Shown here: positions 35,691 through 45,761 of the stretch, piece by piece
Layout of the letters: every line of letters begins with the position of its first letter
Position numbering within the stretch: position 1 is the stretch's first letter
NCBI GenBank assembly: GCA_013112635.1
Contig: JABFGF010000001.1
Coordinates: 186,001-250,000, forward strand
Direction: 5' to 3'
Source of the DNA: Calditrichota bacterium
GTDB taxonomy: Bacteria; Calditrichota; Calditrichia; Calditrichales; J004
DNA: 64,000 nucleotides
The notes under the pieces: model-generated
The model's input: the letters and a program-made list of their open reading frames with translations, nothing else
Told to the model about the DNA's origin: nothing
The model's database searches: none
Translations under genes and position numbers: made by a program

Positions 35691-37241
35691 ATGGACCGAA
35701 AACAACAATTCAAACATCTCGAATCTTTGCGCGAAGAGGCAAAGCTTGGTGGTGGTGAAAAACGTATTGCTGCGCAGCATAAAAAGGGCAAACTTACTGC
35801 GCGGGAGCGAATAGATTTTCTTGTGGATGAGGGATCATTTGTAGAAATGGATATGCTTGTTCGTCACCGCAGCAAAGATTTTGGACTGGAAAAACAGCGT
35901 CCTTTAGGTGATGGCGTGGTTACCGGTTATGGCTATATTGATGGAAGGCTGGTTTTTATTTTTTCCCAGGATTTTACGGTTTTTGGCGGCTCATTGTCAG
36001 AAACCTTTGCTGAGAAAATTCTAAAAGTTATGGAGCAGGCCATGAAAGTTGGTGCTCCTGTTATTGGTTTAAATGATTCCGGTGGTGCACGCATCCAGGA
36101 AGGTGTTGTAAGCCTTGGAGGTTATGCGGAAATCTTTTTACGCAACACTTTGGCCTCTGGCGTTGTACCACAGATATCCGCTATTCTCGGGCCTTGTGCA
36201 GGCGGTGCTGTTTATTCTCCGGCGATTACAGATTTTACAATCATGGTTCGAAATACGAGCTACATGTTTGTCACCGGGCCAAATGTTGTAAAGACCGTAA
36301 CCCACGAAGAAGTTAGCTCGGAAGATTTGGGTGGTGCAGATACTCATGCTTCAAAAAGTGGAGTGAACCATTTAACTGCAGATAGCGATATTGAGGCATT
36401 GCAAAAGGTTCGGCAACTAGTCTCTTACATGCCGTCTAACAATATGGAAGATCCGCCCAAGTTAAACAGCGATGATAGACCTGATCGTACTGATGAGAAA
36501 CTTGATACTCTGGTACCTGAAAATCCAAATCAACCTTATGATATTAAAGAAGTAATAAACTCAGTTGTGGACAAGGGTGATTTTTTTGAAATCCATGAGG
36601 ATTTTGCAAAAAATATTGTTGTTGGTTTTGCAAGAATGGATGGTTATTCGATTGGAGTAATAGCTAATCAGCCGGCACACCTTGCGGGTGTTTTGGATAT
36701 TGATGCTTCAACAAAGGCCGCGCGCTTTATCCGTTTCTGCGATGCATTTAACATTCCTCTGGTTACATTTGAAGATGTTCCCGGATTTTTGCCCGGCACA
36801 CATCAGGAGTGGGGTGGCATTATTAAACACGGAGCTAAACTGCTTTATGCTTATTGTGAGGCGACTGTACCAAAGATTACAGTTATTACCCGCAAAGCCT
36901 ATGGTGGTGCTTATGATGTAATGAGCTCCAAGCATATTCGTGGTGATGTGAACCTTGCATGGCCATCTGCTGAGATTGCTGTGATGGGACCAAAAGGTGC
37001 GGCAGAGATTATCTTTAAAAAAGAAATTTCCAATGCTGAAGATCCTGAAGCAATGCTGGCAGAAAAGGAAAAAGAATACAGGGATAAGTTTGCAAATCCC
37101 TATCTTGCAGCTGAACGCGGTTATATTGATGAAGTGATTTTGCCAAGAAATACACGGCTAAGAATTATCCAGGCTTTGCGCATGCTGGAAAATAAGGTGG
37201 ATAAAAACCCGGCGAAGAAACACGGTAATATTCCGTTGTAG
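35691..37241 (+). CDS. pccB: Acyl-CoA carboxylase beta subunit (carboxyltransferase)
   Basis: The 516-residue protein is a biotin-dependent carboxyltransferase of the propionyl-CoA carboxylase/methylmalonyl-CoA decarboxylase type. Signatures are [53 protein letters not shown] and [20 protein letters not shown], with the oxyanion glycine pairs in both crotonase-like halves. It would move CO2 from biotin to propionyl- or acetyl-CoA, or work in decarboxylation. No biotin carboxylase, BCCP or epimerase gene is next to it. Ribosome-binding site AAGGAG precedes the ATG. Confidence 0.9.
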   Translation: MDRKQQFKHLESLREEAKLGGGEKRIAAQHKKGKLTARERIDFLVDEGSFVEMDMLVRHRSKDFGLEKQRPLGDGVVTGYGYIDGRLVFIFSQDFTVFGGSLSETFAEKILKVMEQAMKVGAPVIGLNDSGGARIQEGVVSLGGYAEIFLRNTLASGVVPQISAILGPCAGGAVYSPAITDFTIMVRNTSYMFVTGPNVVKTVTHEEVSSEDLGGADTHASKSGVNHLTADSDIEALQKVRQLVSYMPSNNMEDPPKLNSDDRPDRTDEKLDTLVPENPNQPYDIKEVINSVVDKGDFFEIHEDFAKNIVVGFARMDGYSIGVIANQPAHLAGVLDIDASTKAARFIRFCDAFNIPLVTFEDVPGFLPGTHQEWGGIIKHGAKLLYAYCEATVPKITVITRKAYGGAYDVMSSKHIRGDVNLAWPSAEIAVMGPKGAAEIIFKKEISNAEDPEAMLAEKEKEYRDKFANPYLAAERGYIDEVILPRNTRLRIIQALRMLENKVDKNPAKKHGNIPL

Positions 37242-37246
37242 TTTTT

Positions 37247-37489
37247 ATGATAGAATTAATTTTTGAAATAATCGGAATCATTCTTTTGGTTATTTTTTTA
37301 ACAAAAGTGGTTGATCCAATCTTTAGAGAACTATTTAAAAATGCATTTGACTTTGAGGTTTTTAAGCCAACAAAAAGAGATAAATTATTTATTAAATGGA
37401 TTGAAAAACGTAAGAATGTTTTTGTTTATGTATTTACTATTTTTTATATCATTATTTTAATTATTGAATTTATAACAGATGATGCTTAG
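37247..37489 (+). CDS. Small two-helix membrane protein
   Basis: An 80-residue protein with two hydrophobic helices (residues ~2-20 and 58-76) and a basic loop between them ([17 protein letters not shown]). It starts 5 bp after the carboxyltransferase stop and ends 8 bp before dcd, so it is probably co-transcribed. It lacks the proline-rich tail of OadG-type decarboxylase subunits, so that role is not supported. Family not recognised. Confidence 0.6.
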   Translation: MIELIFEIIGIILLVIFLTKVVDPIFRELFKNAFDFEVFKPTKRDKLFIKWIEKRKNVFVYVFTIFYIIILIIEFITDDA

Positions 37490-37497
37490 GAGAAAAA

Positions 37498-38061
37498 TTG
37501 AGTATTAAATCAGATAAATGGATTCGCCGAATGGCGCAGGAAAATGGAATGATCGAGCCGTATTGCGAGCATATCGGCGGAGATAAAATCAGCTACGGGC
37601 TTTCCAGCTATGGCTATGATTTCCGTGTAGCCGATGAATATAAAATTTTTACCAATATCAATAACGAACTGGTTGATCCCAAAGAATTTAAAGAAGCTTC
37701 CTTCGTTGATTTTAAAGGAGGCAGTTGCATAATCCCGCCAAATAGTTTTGCTCTTGCGCGTACTGTGGAATATTTCAGAATTCCGCGAAATGTACTGGCA
37801 ATTTGTGTTGGGAAATCTACATATGCAAGATGTGGAGTAATTATTAACGTTACGCCTCTGGAACCGGAATGGGAAGGACACCTTGTAATTGAAATTTCCA
37901 ATACAACACCGTTGCCATCTAAAATTTACAGCAACGAAGGTCTTGGCCAGCTTTTGTTTTATGAAAGCGACGAACAATGTGAAACCAGCTATGGCGACAG
38001 AAAAGGGAAATACCAAAATCAGCATGGAATTGTTCTGCCGCGAGTTGAAAACCAAAAATAA
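37498..38061 (+). CDS. dcd: dCTP deaminase
   Basis: Converts dCTP to dUTP for thymidylate synthesis. The 187-residue protein contains [56 protein letters not shown] and the nucleotide-binding [10 protein letters not shown] near the C-terminus, as in the trimeric Dcd/Dut fold. The length fits the enzyme. Start is TTG at 37498, supported by AGGAGAAAA just upstream. Confidence 0.93.
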   Translation: MSIKSDKWIRRMAQENGMIEPYCEHIGGDKISYGLSSYGYDFRVADEYKIFTNINNELVDPKEFKEASFVDFKGGSCIIPPNSFALARTVEYFRIPRNVLAICVGKSTYARCGVIINVTPLEPEWEGHLVIEISNTTPLPSKIYSNEGLGQLLFYESDEQCETSYGDRKGKYQNQHGIVLPRVENQK

Positions 38062-38075
38062 ATCCATAAAATATT

Positions 38076-38142
38076 AATCGTCAACCTGAACTTGTTTCAG
38101 GTTCCTTTTATGAATTTCAATAATGAATTTGGAATGACGATT
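38076..38142. repeat. 67-bp element with 8-bp terminal inverted repeats
   Basis: Bounded by AATCGTCA (38076-38083) and its exact complement TGACGATT (38135-38142). Inside, AACCTGAA and TTCAGGTT (about 38083-38104) form a hairpin with a short loop. This CCTGAAC..TTTCAGG / GGAATGACG layout recurs as a short interspersed repeat in other bacterial genomes. It lies between dcd and the PAP2 gene, where it might also work as a weak terminator. Confidence 0.6.
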
Positions 38143-38156
38143 TAATTACACTAAAC

Positions 38157-39011
38157 ATGTGGAATATATTTAAAAATCAAAAAGATAAACCTTTATTAGT
38201 CATCATCGCCGTCTATCAAGTTATAATGATGGTGATGCTAATTCTGTTTTTTTCCAAAATAGAAAATAGCTTGTTATGGCTTATTTTTCATGTCACTGTT
38301 CTTGCCTTTTTGTTATGGGATCGATCGGCCTATTTAAACAGAATTAAAAAATGGTCCGTGATTGTTTTAATCCCGCTCAATTTTACAGAACTGCATTATC
38401 TTGTCCATACCGTTCATCCAATTGATTATGACAACCTTCTTATCCAAATTGACCGCTTTATGTTTGGCACAGATCCAACAATTTGGATGGAGCAGTTTAC
38501 AAATCCATATGTAACAGAATTTTTACAGATTATCTATTCAACTTTTTACTTTCTGCCCATCGGTCTTGGAATAATTTTAGCGAAGAAGAAGCAAGAAAAC
38601 GATTTAAATTTCTTGATTTTCCAAATTGTATATGGATTTTATCTTTCCTATATCGGGTATTTTATTTTACCGGCTATCGGGCCTCGCTTCACTCTTGATC
38701 ACCTTCAAAGCTTTCCATTAACCGGTGTTTGGCTGGCCAATGACATTCAGATTTTGTTAAACACTTTAGAAAATTCTCAGCGCGATGCTTTCCCCAGCGG
38801 CCATACTGCAATGACCTTGCTAACTTTATATTACGCGCAAAAATATCACAGGCCTTATTTTAATTTTATGATTCCTGTTACTTCGTTGATGTTAATTTCA
38901 ACTGTTTATTTACGCTATCATTATGTAATTGATGTGTTTGCCGGAATTGGACTTTTTTATTTTACAGTTGTTAGCGGAAAGTACCTGTATAAATATTTGC
39001 AAAAAGAATAA
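38157..39011 (+). CDS. PAP2 superfamily membrane phosphatase
   Basis: A 284-residue integral membrane protein with about six helices. The phosphatase motifs are present: PSGHTAMTLLTL (motif 2, near residues 212-223) and LRYHYVIDVFAG (motif 3, SRxxxxxHxxxD-like, near 253-264). Motif 1 is not obvious. Family members dephosphorylate lipid phosphates such as undecaprenyl pyrophosphate, phosphatidic acid or inositol-phospholipids. Substrate unknown. Confidence 0.85.
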   Translation: MWNIFKNQKDKPLLVIIAVYQVIMMVMLILFFSKIENSLLWLIFHVTVLAFLLWDRSAYLNRIKKWSVIVLIPLNFTELHYLVHTVHPIDYDNLLIQIDRFMFGTDPTIWMEQFTNPYVTEFLQIIYSTFYFLPIGLGIILAKKKQENDLNFLIFQIVYGFYLSYIGYFILPAIGPRFTLDHLQSFPLTGVWLANDIQILLNTLENSQRDAFPSGHTAMTLLTLYYAQKYHRPYFNFMIPVTSLMLISTVYLRYHYVIDVFAGIGLFYFTVVSGKYLYKYLQKE

Positions 39012-39088
39012 AAGATCTGTATCCCTTTTCGATAATTGTAATCTAAATTCATGATAAAGAAATTGAATATTTTAAAGAACAGGGAAAA

Positions 39089-39619
39089 ATGAATTATTCA
39101 AATGAATTTAGATCAGCAAAAACTGTTGATGAATATTTAGCTACATTGCGTGATCAGGAAAAACTTCATCAGCTTCATTACAAAAAAGCAGAAATAATTG
39201 GCCATTTACCCAAAAGTGACAATCTGAAAATATTAGTAATTACGGAGCCATGGTGCGGCGATTCAACAGCAATCTTTCCGGTATTGTTAAAAATATTTGA
39301 GAATACATCTGTAGAAATTAAAGTTGCCCTCCGAGATGAAAACCCCGATTTGATAGACCAGTTTTTAACCAAAGGCGGTCGTGCAATTCCAATATTTTTA
39401 TTTTTAGACTCAAATGGCGATCTGATTACAAAGTTTGGCCCGAGACCCCAAAAATCCCAGGCAATTTTTGAAGAACACCGCCAGGATATTAGTGATGGCA
39501 TAATCGAAAAGAAAGACGTCATGCGTAAAATCAGGACATTTTATGCAAAAGACCGGGGAAAAGCCATTTCAGAAGAATTAATCAACATGTTGAATGAAAA
39601 TCTCAAACAATTGGTTTAA
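39089..39619 (+). CDS. Thioredoxin-fold protein with WCGDS active-site loop
   Basis: A 176-residue protein of the thioredoxin superfamily: strand LKILVITEPWCGDSTAIFPV, then the cis-Pro region GGRAIPIFLFLD. The active site has one cysteine (WCGDS) in place of CxxC, a known variant in Bacteroidota-type proteins, so it cannot cycle as an ordinary disulfide oxidoreductase. No signal peptide. Role unknown. GGGAAAA precedes the ATG. Confidence 0.8.
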   Translation: MNYSNEFRSAKTVDEYLATLRDQEKLHQLHYKKAEIIGHLPKSDNLKILVITEPWCGDSTAIFPVLLKIFENTSVEIKVALRDENPDLIDQFLTKGGRAIPIFLFLDSNGDLITKFGPRPQKSQAIFEEHRQDISDGIIEKKDVMRKIRTFYAKDRGKAISEELINMLNENLKQLV

Positions 39620-39735
39620 TTTTACAAAAGTCCATTTTAGCGAAAACACTGTATTAACAGATGGCATTTTGTCCAACATCTTCTTAAATTAGGTGCTGAA
39701 AAATTCTGTTATTCTAATCTGGAAGCCACCTGATT

Positions 39736-40791
39736 ATGTCAGAAACCAATTCTACTCCGCGTTTTATAAATTTTGCAATCGGGGCAATTGTTCTTTTTTT
39801 AGCAATTTGGGTTTTAATAATTGGCCGCGCTATTATTCTGCCTTTTATGATTGCAGCTTTTCTAACTTTTGTACTAGATCCAATAATAACATTGTTAATC
39901 AAAATAAAAATTCCACGCGGGCTTGCTGTTTTTATTACAATGATTATTTCTTTTGTAATTTTATACCTGATAGGCCTGCTTGTTTATTCAAACGTTCAAA
40001 CTTTTGTGCAGCATTTCCCGACTTATGAAGAACGACTCGTTTCCTTATTAGAAGGCACTGTCAGCTCTTTCGAACAATTAATTGGGCAGCAAATTACTGT
40101 TGAACTTTGGGAAGAAATTAATTGGCTGGAAGCAATAAAAGATTTTTCAATTGCCAGTAATGTGGTTTCCGGTGTTGGTACATTTTTTTCCTTTTTTGGC
40201 AAGATGCTAATTGTAACGGTGTTTATGGCCTATATGCTGATGGGAAAAAACAACCTTAAATCTAAAGTATTTAAAGCCTTTCCTGATAAACAGGCCAAAA
40301 GAATTGATGATATAATTGACGCTGCCAGTGGAAAGATTCAAAAATATCTTGGTACAAAACTTTTAGTAAGTACAATTACCGGTATAATTTCCTTTATAAT
40401 ATTTACAATTTTTGGATTGGATTTTGCCATCTTTTGGTCCATAGTAATTTTCCTGTTTAATTTTATACCAAATATCGGGTCAATAATCGCATCGTTGTTA
40501 CCGGTAATTTTTTCCATATTACAATTTGGCACATTTAGCACGGCCCTTTGGCTTCTGCTTGTTCTGGGAATTCTTCAATTTATTATGGGAAATGTTTTGG
40601 AGCCACGTTTGATGGGTTACTCCTTAAATCTCAGCCCGATGATTGTTATATTGTCTTTGATTTTTTGGGGATACATTTGGGGCGTTGCCGGCATGCTGCT
40701 TTCTGTTCCAATTTTAGCAACAAGTGCCATTGTATTTGAAAGAATTGATTCACTTAAATTTATAAGTGTTTTTCTAAAAGGCGAAGTATAG
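39736..40791 (+). CDS. AI-2E family transporter (PerM-like)
   Basis: A 351-residue inner-membrane protein with about seven hydrophobic helices and the family pattern: LAIWVLIIGRAIILPFMIAA at the N-terminus, PRGLAVFITMIISF, GTKLLVSTITGIISFIIF, FIPNIGSIIASLLPVIFS and GNVLEPRLMGYSLNLSPM. Members export autoinducer-2 or act as Na+/H+ antiporters; the substrate here is open. Single-gene unit. Confidence 0.9.
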   Translation: MSETNSTPRFINFAIGAIVLFLAIWVLIIGRAIILPFMIAAFLTFVLDPIITLLIKIKIPRGLAVFITMIISFVILYLIGLLVYSNVQTFVQHFPTYEERLVSLLEGTVSSFEQLIGQQITVELWEEINWLEAIKDFSIASNVVSGVGTFFSFFGKMLIVTVFMAYMLMGKNNLKSKVFKAFPDKQAKRIDDIIDAASGKIQKYLGTKLLVSTITGIISFIIFTIFGLDFAIFWSIVIFLFNFIPNIGSIIASLLPVIFSILQFGTFSTALWLLLVLGILQFIMGNVLEPRLMGYSLNLSPMIVILSLIFWGYIWGVAGMLLSVPILATSAIVFERIDSLKFISVFLKGEV

Positions 40792-40907
40792 CGATTGATA
40801 ATTGCAGGATTGAAAATTCAATCTGTCTGTTATTCTGTAAGAAACTAAAAAAAGTATTATTAAAAGTTGATAAAATATCTACAGTTTAATTTTATAAGAG
40901 GTTTACA

Positions 40908-42950
40908 ATGAAGAAATTTGTGTTTCTATTTTTATTGCTTGGAATGATTATTTCCTGCGAGAATATGGATGAAGCCAATGATGGCAACTCGTTTAAGTAC
41001 CAAACCGAACAATTTGCAGATTTGCGTATTATCCGCTACCAGGTGCCGGGTTTTGAAGAACTGGATTTGAAAACAAAGAAATTACTTTATTTTCTCTCGC
41101 AGGCAGCATTGTCTGGCAGAGATATTATTTATGATCAAAACTTCAAACATAATCTATTTGTTCGGCGCACACTTGAAGCTGTTATTGAGAACTATAAAGG
41201 TGATAAAAACAGCGATGATTTTAAGAATCTGATGATTTATACAAAACGCGTCTGGTTCTCAAGCGGAATTCATCATCATTATGCCAAATCAAAATTTAAA
41301 CCCAATTTTAGCTCAGATTATTTTTCAAAGTTAGTTAAAGAAATCCCTTTTGAATCGTTGCCTGCAAATGAGGACGAAAGCGTGGATGATTTTCTTGCGC
41401 GTATCAATCCAATCATGTTTGATGAAACTTTGTATGCAAAAAGTGTAAATCTTGCAGCAGGGATTGACCTTATTGCCGAGTCTGCAAATAATTATTATGA
41501 AGGCGTGACACAGGCAGAAGTGGAAGCATTCTATCAAAAACGGATGAATAAGAAAGATAAAGAACCCATTTCCTGGGGATTAAACTCCAAGCTTATCAAA
41601 GAAAATGGTGTTATTAAGGAAAAAGTATATAAAGTTGGCGGAATGTATACTGAAGCGATTGAACAGGTTGTATTTTGGTTAACCAAAGCGATTGACGTTG
41701 CTGAAAATGATAAGCAAAAGTTGACACTTGAATTACTGATAAAATATTATGAAACAGGTGATTTGAAAATTTTTGATGAGTACAGTATAGCGTGGGTAAA
41801 TGACACAGAATCCAGCGTTGATATGATTAATGGTTTTATTGAGGTTTATGGAGATGCTCTTGGTTATCGCGGTGCCTATGAATCTATCATCCAGGTAAAA
41901 GATCCGATTGCTTCAAAACGCATTGAGGCGATTAGTAAAAAGGCCCAATGGTTTGAAGATAATTCTACAATCATGGAAGAGCACAAAAAAGCGAATGTTA
42001 AAGGGATTATAGCAAATGTTATAAATGCAGTAATGGAAGCAGGAGATGCGGCACCCTCTACACCAATCGGAGTCAACCTTCCAAATGCAAACTGGATTCG
42101 TGCAACACATGGTTCAAAATCCATTAGTTTAGGAAATATTGTTGATGCATATGGTGAATCATCTAAAAGCAGCGGTTCTCTTGAAGAATTTGCCTGGAAC
42201 CAGGAAGCAATTGATTTGGCTAAAGAGTGGGGCAAACTTGCCGGAAACCTGCATACGGATATGCACGAGGTAATTGGCCATGCTTCCGGTGTTATTAATG
42301 ATGGCATTGGTACTCCAAAAGAAACATTGAAAAACTATTCCAATACTTTGGAAGAAGCCCGTGCAGATCTTGTAGCCTTATATTTTGTTATGGATGAAAG
42401 ATTAGTTGATATGGGTATTTTACCAAACTTAAAACCTGGTATGGCTGAATATAATGGCTATATTGCAAATGGTTTAATGAAACAATTGAAACGTCTTGAG
42501 TTGGGCGACAATCTGGAAGAATCTCATATGCGCAATCGCCAGTTAAATGCCAAGTGGGCATATGAAATGGGTAAGGCTGAGAATGTAATCGAACGAAAAG
42601 AACGTGATGGCAAAACATATTTTGTTATTAACGACTATATGAAGCTTCGCGATTTGTTTGGCCAATTGCTTCGCGAGATTCAACGAATTAAATCTGAAGG
42701 TGATTTTGAAGCTGGTAAAAATCTTGTTGAAACTTACGGAGTAAAAGTTGATACAGAGCTTCATAAAGAAGTATTGGCACGTTATGAAAAACTAAATATC
42801 GCTCCTTATGGTGGATTTATTCAGCCAAAGTTAACGGCTGTTGAAGAGAATGGAAATATTGTTGATGTAAAAATAGAGTATCCGGATGATTTTACTGAGC
42901 AGATGTTAGAATATAGTAAAAAGTATTCATTCTTGCCGACATATAATTAA
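40908..42950 (+). CDS. Dipeptidyl-peptidase III family (M49) lipoprotein
   Basis: A 680-residue metallopeptidase with a lipoprotein signal (FVFLFLLLGMIISC, Cys near residue 17). The zinc motif is HEVIGHASG (the HExxGH form typical of M49), followed about 50 residues later by EEARADLVALYFV, which supplies the third zinc ligand and the general M49 signature. It removes dipeptides from N-termini of oligopeptides, here probably in the periplasm. A strong terminator follows. Confidence 0.9.
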   Translation: MKKFVFLFLLLGMIISCENMDEANDGNSFKYQTEQFADLRIIRYQVPGFEELDLKTKKLLYFLSQAALSGRDIIYDQNFKHNLFVRRTLEAVIENYKGDKNSDDFKNLMIYTKRVWFSSGIHHHYAKSKFKPNFSSDYFSKLVKEIPFESLPANEDESVDDFLARINPIMFDETLYAKSVNLAAGIDLIAESANNYYEGVTQAEVEAFYQKRMNKKDKEPISWGLNSKLIKENGVIKEKVYKVGGMYTEAIEQVVFWLTKAIDVAENDKQKLTLELLIKYYETGDLKIFDEYSIAWVNDTESSVDMINGFIEVYGDALGYRGAYESIIQVKDPIASKRIEAISKKAQWFEDNSTIMEEHKKANVKGIIANVINAVMEAGDAAPSTPIGVNLPNANWIRATHGSKSISLGNIVDAYGESSKSSGSLEEFAWNQEAIDLAKEWGKLAGNLHTDMHEVIGHASGVINDGIGTPKETLKNYSNTLEEARADLVALYFVMDERLVDMGILPNLKPGMAEYNGYIANGLMKQLKRLELGDNLEESHMRNRQLNAKWAYEMGKAENVIERKERDGKTYFVINDYMKLRDLFGQLLREIQRIKSEGDFEAGKNLVETYGVKVDTELHKEVLARYEKLNIAPYGGFIQPKLTAVEENGNIVDVKIEYPDDFTEQMLEYSKKYSFLPTYN

Positions 42951-42976
42951 GTTATATTTGTCATGGTAAATAAAAT

Positions 42977-43003
42977 AGGCGGCCTAGGCCGCCTTTTTTT
43001 TAT
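42977..43003 (+). terminator. Rho-independent terminator after the M49 peptidase
   Basis: A perfect palindrome AGGCGGCCTAGGCCGCCT (42977-42994) is followed by a run of T. It lies 27 bp after the stop of the peptidase gene. Confidence 0.9.
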
Positions 43004-43090
43004 TTATTTTCCGTGTAGCTAAAAACCATTTTATTCCCTAAATTTCTCTCCTCGAAATAAACCAATCTATTTTTATTAAGGAAAACCTAA

Positions 43091-44149
43091 TTGAAAAAAG
43101 TACTTATTACAGGTGGTGCCGGGTTTATTGGCTCCAACCTGGTGCATTATTTGATTAATAATAAATTGGCAGAAGTTATTAACGTAGACAGTCTGACCTA
43201 TGCTGGAAACCTCGCCTCACTAAAACCAATTGAAAAAAATCCACTGTATCATTTTGAAAAAACAGATATTTGTGATACCACTGCAATTAATAAAATCTTC
43301 GATAAATACCAACCTGATTTTGTAATGCACCTTGCAGCAGAGTCGCATGTGGACAGATCTATAGATGGGCCTTCCGAATTTTTAAATACAAATATTATGG
43401 GCACCTATAATTTGCTCGAAATAAGCCGGAATTATTGGGAAAAACTAAATGTTGATAAAAAAGATAATTTTAGGTTTTTACACATATCAACTGATGAAGT
43501 TTTTGGTTCTCTGGGAAAAGAGGGCATCTTTACTGAAACAACTGCTTATGATCCAAAATCACCATACTCTGCTAGTAAAGCATCATCCGATCACTTAGTA
43601 CGAGCATGGCAGCACACATTTGGCTTGCCAACTTTGATAACGAATTGCTCAAACAATTATGGGCCCTATCAATTTCCAGAAAAGCTAATCCCTGTAATTA
43701 TTTTAAATGCCTTGCAGGGAAAACCAATTCCTGTTTATGGAAAAGGAGAGAATGTTCGAGACTGGCTTTTTGTTGAGGATCATGTTTCGGCCCTATGGAA
43801 AGTTATTTCTGAAGGTGAAATCGGTGAAACTTATTGTATTGGCGGAAACAATGAAAAACAAAATATTGATGTAGTAAACATTATTTGCAACCTAATGGAT
43901 GAACTGAATGAAGACCCAAAAGTGGAAAACCATGCCGACCTTATAACCTTTGTAAAAGACAGGCCAGGGCATGATTTAAGGTATGCAATTGATGCTGCAA
44001 AAATAAAAAATGCTTTGGGCTGGGAACCGCAAACATCATTTGAAGAGGGATTCAAAAAAACAGTTAAATGGTACCTGGAAAATTTGGAATGGTGTTCCAT
44101 AGTTTTAGACGGGAAATTGGACTTACAGCGATTGGGATTGAAAGGATAA
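43091..44149 (+). CDS. rfbB: dTDP-glucose 4,6-dehydratase
   Basis: Second step of dTDP-rhamnose synthesis. The 352-residue SDR enzyme has the NAD motif [10 protein letters not shown] (residues 7-16), [15 protein letters not shown], the [10 protein letters not shown] loop with the catalytic Asp-Glu pair, and [10 protein letters not shown] with the catalytic Tyr and Lys. Start is TTG at 43091 with AAGGAAAACC upstream. rfbA and rfbC follow, but an rfbD gene is not present in the window. Confidence 0.96.
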   Translation: MKKVLITGGAGFIGSNLVHYLINNKLAEVINVDSLTYAGNLASLKPIEKNPLYHFEKTDICDTTAINKIFDKYQPDFVMHLAAESHVDRSIDGPSEFLNTNIMGTYNLLEISRNYWEKLNVDKKDNFRFLHISTDEVFGSLGKEGIFTETTAYDPKSPYSASKASSDHLVRAWQHTFGLPTLITNCSNNYGPYQFPEKLIPVIILNALQGKPIPVYGKGENVRDWLFVEDHVSALWKVISEGEIGETYCIGGNNEKQNIDVVNIICNLMDELNEDPKVENHADLITFVKDRPGHDLRYAIDAAKIKNALGWEPQTSFEEGFKKTVKWYLENLEWCSIVLDGKLDLQRLGLKG

Positions 44150-44330
44150 TCGAATCTGCGTTAAGGCATATGAAATCACAAAGTACAAATAATAAAAAAC
44201 AAACAAATAACAAAATAAAAACACAAATATATCAAACCTATTATGCAACCATTTGGAAATTTTAATTTAGGTATTTGCGGTTTCAATTAATTCTTAATGC
44301 TTCTTGAATGCAAAAAAATAAGGAGAAAGT
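44150..44330. repeat. Possible relic of an IVS-type repeat in the rfbB-rfbA gap
   Basis: 181 bp without a gene between two genes of one pathway. It contains an A-rich low-complexity stretch with repeated ACAAATAA/AACAAA words (about 44175-44235), then a T-rich one with ATTTGGAAATTTTAATTTAGG (about 44248-44268). This arrangement resembles the flanks of the four-helix-bundle gene at 25904 with the gene itself missing. Resemblance is in low-complexity sequence, so the link is tentative. Confidence 0.3.
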
Positions 44331-45194
44331 TTGAAAGGAATTATCTTAGCCGGAGGAAGTGGAACAAGGCTTTACCCGGTTACTCAGACTGTCAGCAAAC
44401 AACTATTACCGGTGTATGATAAACCGATGATTTATTATCCGCTTTCAACATTAATGTTTGCCGGGATAAATGACATTTTAATCATCACAACACCGGAAGA
44501 TGCAAATCAATTTGAAAGATTATTAAAAGGTGGCAGCCAGTGGGGAATAAACATTTCTTATGCTGTTCAACCAAAGCCGGAAGGTTTGGCACAGGCATTT
44601 ATTATTGGTGAGCAGTTTGTTGGAAATGACCCTGTCTCTCTGGTTCTTGGAGATAATATTTTTTTCGGGCATTCCTTACCCGAGATTTTAACAAGAGCTG
44701 CTAAACAACAAAAAGGCGCAACAGTTTTTGGCTATTATGTAAAAGATCCTGAAAGATACGGAGTTGTTGAATTTAATGATAAAAATGAAGCACTTAGTAT
44801 TGAAGAAAAACCCGACAAACCTAAATCAAATTATGCGGTCACAGGATTGTATTTTTATGACAATGATATCGTTGAAATTGCTAAAAACATTAAGCCTTCT
44901 CCTCGTGGTGAATTGGAAATTACCGATGTAAATCGTGTGTATCTAGAAAGAGGTTTACTAAATGTAGAGTTGATGGGCAGAGGTTTCGCATGGCTGGATA
45001 CCGGAACACATCAATCATTAGTTGATGCAACTTTGTTTATCAAAACAATTGAAGACAGGCAGGGGCTAAAAATTGGCTGCATTGAAGAAATAGCCTACAG
45101 AAATGGTTTTATCGATGCGGCCCAGATTGAAAAATTAGCTGATCCAATGAAGAAAAACAGTTATGGTGAATATTTATTAGGGCTTTTAAAATAA
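44331..45194 (+). CDS. rfbA: Glucose-1-phosphate thymidylyltransferase
   Basis: First step of dTDP-rhamnose synthesis: dTTP plus glucose-1-phosphate to dTDP-glucose. The 287-residue protein shows the nucleotidyltransferase signature [13 protein letters not shown] (residues 6-18) and the lysine-containing [15 protein letters not shown], then [11 protein letters not shown] with the metal-binding Asp, and [13 protein letters not shown]. Start is TTG at 44331 with AAGGAGAAAG upstream. rfbC begins 8 bp after the stop. Confidence 0.96.
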   Translation: MKGIILAGGSGTRLYPVTQTVSKQLLPVYDKPMIYYPLSTLMFAGINDILIITTPEDANQFERLLKGGSQWGINISYAVQPKPEGLAQAFIIGEQFVGNDPVSLVLGDNIFFGHSLPEILTRAAKQQKGATVFGYYVKDPERYGVVEFNDKNEALSIEEKPDKPKSNYAVTGLYFYDNDIVEIAKNIKPSPRGELEITDVNRVYLERGLLNVELMGRGFAWLDTGTHQSLVDATLFIKTIEDRQGLKIGCIEEIAYRNGFIDAAQIEKLADPMKKNSYGEYLLGLLK

Positions 45195-45202
45195 AGGATG
45201 AT

Positions 45203-45754
45203 ATGCCGTTCATTTTCGAAAAAACTGAAATAGAAGAAGTACTTCTTGTAAAACCCAAAATTTATAACGATCAGCGTGGTCACTTTTTTGAATCATATAA
45301 AAAATCAGAATTTATAGAAAATGGAATACAGGAAGAATTTGTCCAGGACAATTGCTCAAAATCCGTGAAAGGAGTATTACGGGGATTGCATTACCAGGTA
45401 GCACCATTTGTTCAGGGGAAATTTGTTCGTTGCATTAATGGAGCAGTTTTTGATGTAGCTGTTGATATCCGTAGGAATTCGGCCACTTTTGGCAAATGGG
45501 TTGGATATGAGTTGAGTGAAGAGAATAATAATATGTTGTATATCCCTCCAGGGTTTGCCCACGGTTTTCAGGCTTTAACAGACATTGCTGAAGTGGCCTA
45601 TAAAGTTACAGCGGAATACAGTTATGAAAGTGAACGGGGAATAATGTGGAACGATCCTGAAATAAATATTAAATGGCCTATAAAAGACGTGCTCTTGTCA
45701 GAAAAGGATACAGGTTTTCCGGGATTAAATCAGGCAGATTTGTTAGGTGATTAA
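45203..45754 (+). CDS. rfbC: dTDP-4-dehydrorhamnose 3,5-epimerase
   Basis: Third step of dTDP-rhamnose synthesis. The 183-residue cupin-fold protein contains RGHFFESYKKSEF, VLRGLHYQ with the catalytic-type His, DVAVDIRRNSATFGKWVG and YIPPGFAHGFQAL. The length matches the family. It is the last gene of the rfbBAC run and converges on the hybrid kinase gene, whose stop lies 7 bp away. Confidence 0.95.
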   Translation: MPFIFEKTEIEEVLLVKPKIYNDQRGHFFESYKKSEFIENGIQEEFVQDNCSKSVKGVLRGLHYQVAPFVQGKFVRCINGAVFDVAVDIRRNSATFGKWVGYELSEENNNMLYIPPGFAHGFQALTDIAEVAYKVTAEYSYESERGIMWNDPEINIKWPIKDVLLSEKDTGFPGLNQADLLGD

Positions 45755-45761
45755 ACCTATT

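Noticed and set aside
37247-37489. OadG-type decarboxylase gamma subunit next to the carboxyltransferase
   Set aside because: The position fits, but the protein has two membrane helices and no proline-rich linker, unlike OadG.
39693-40028. 111-codon frame overlapping the AI-2E transporter start
   Set aside because: It is rich in Cys, Asn and Phe as expected from an out-of-frame reading of a membrane-protein gene and has no motif.
44068-44265. 65-codon frame at the end of rfbB
   Set aside because: It overlaps the rfbB 3' end and continues into A-rich low-complexity sequence (Lys/Asn/Thr runs); no sign of coding.
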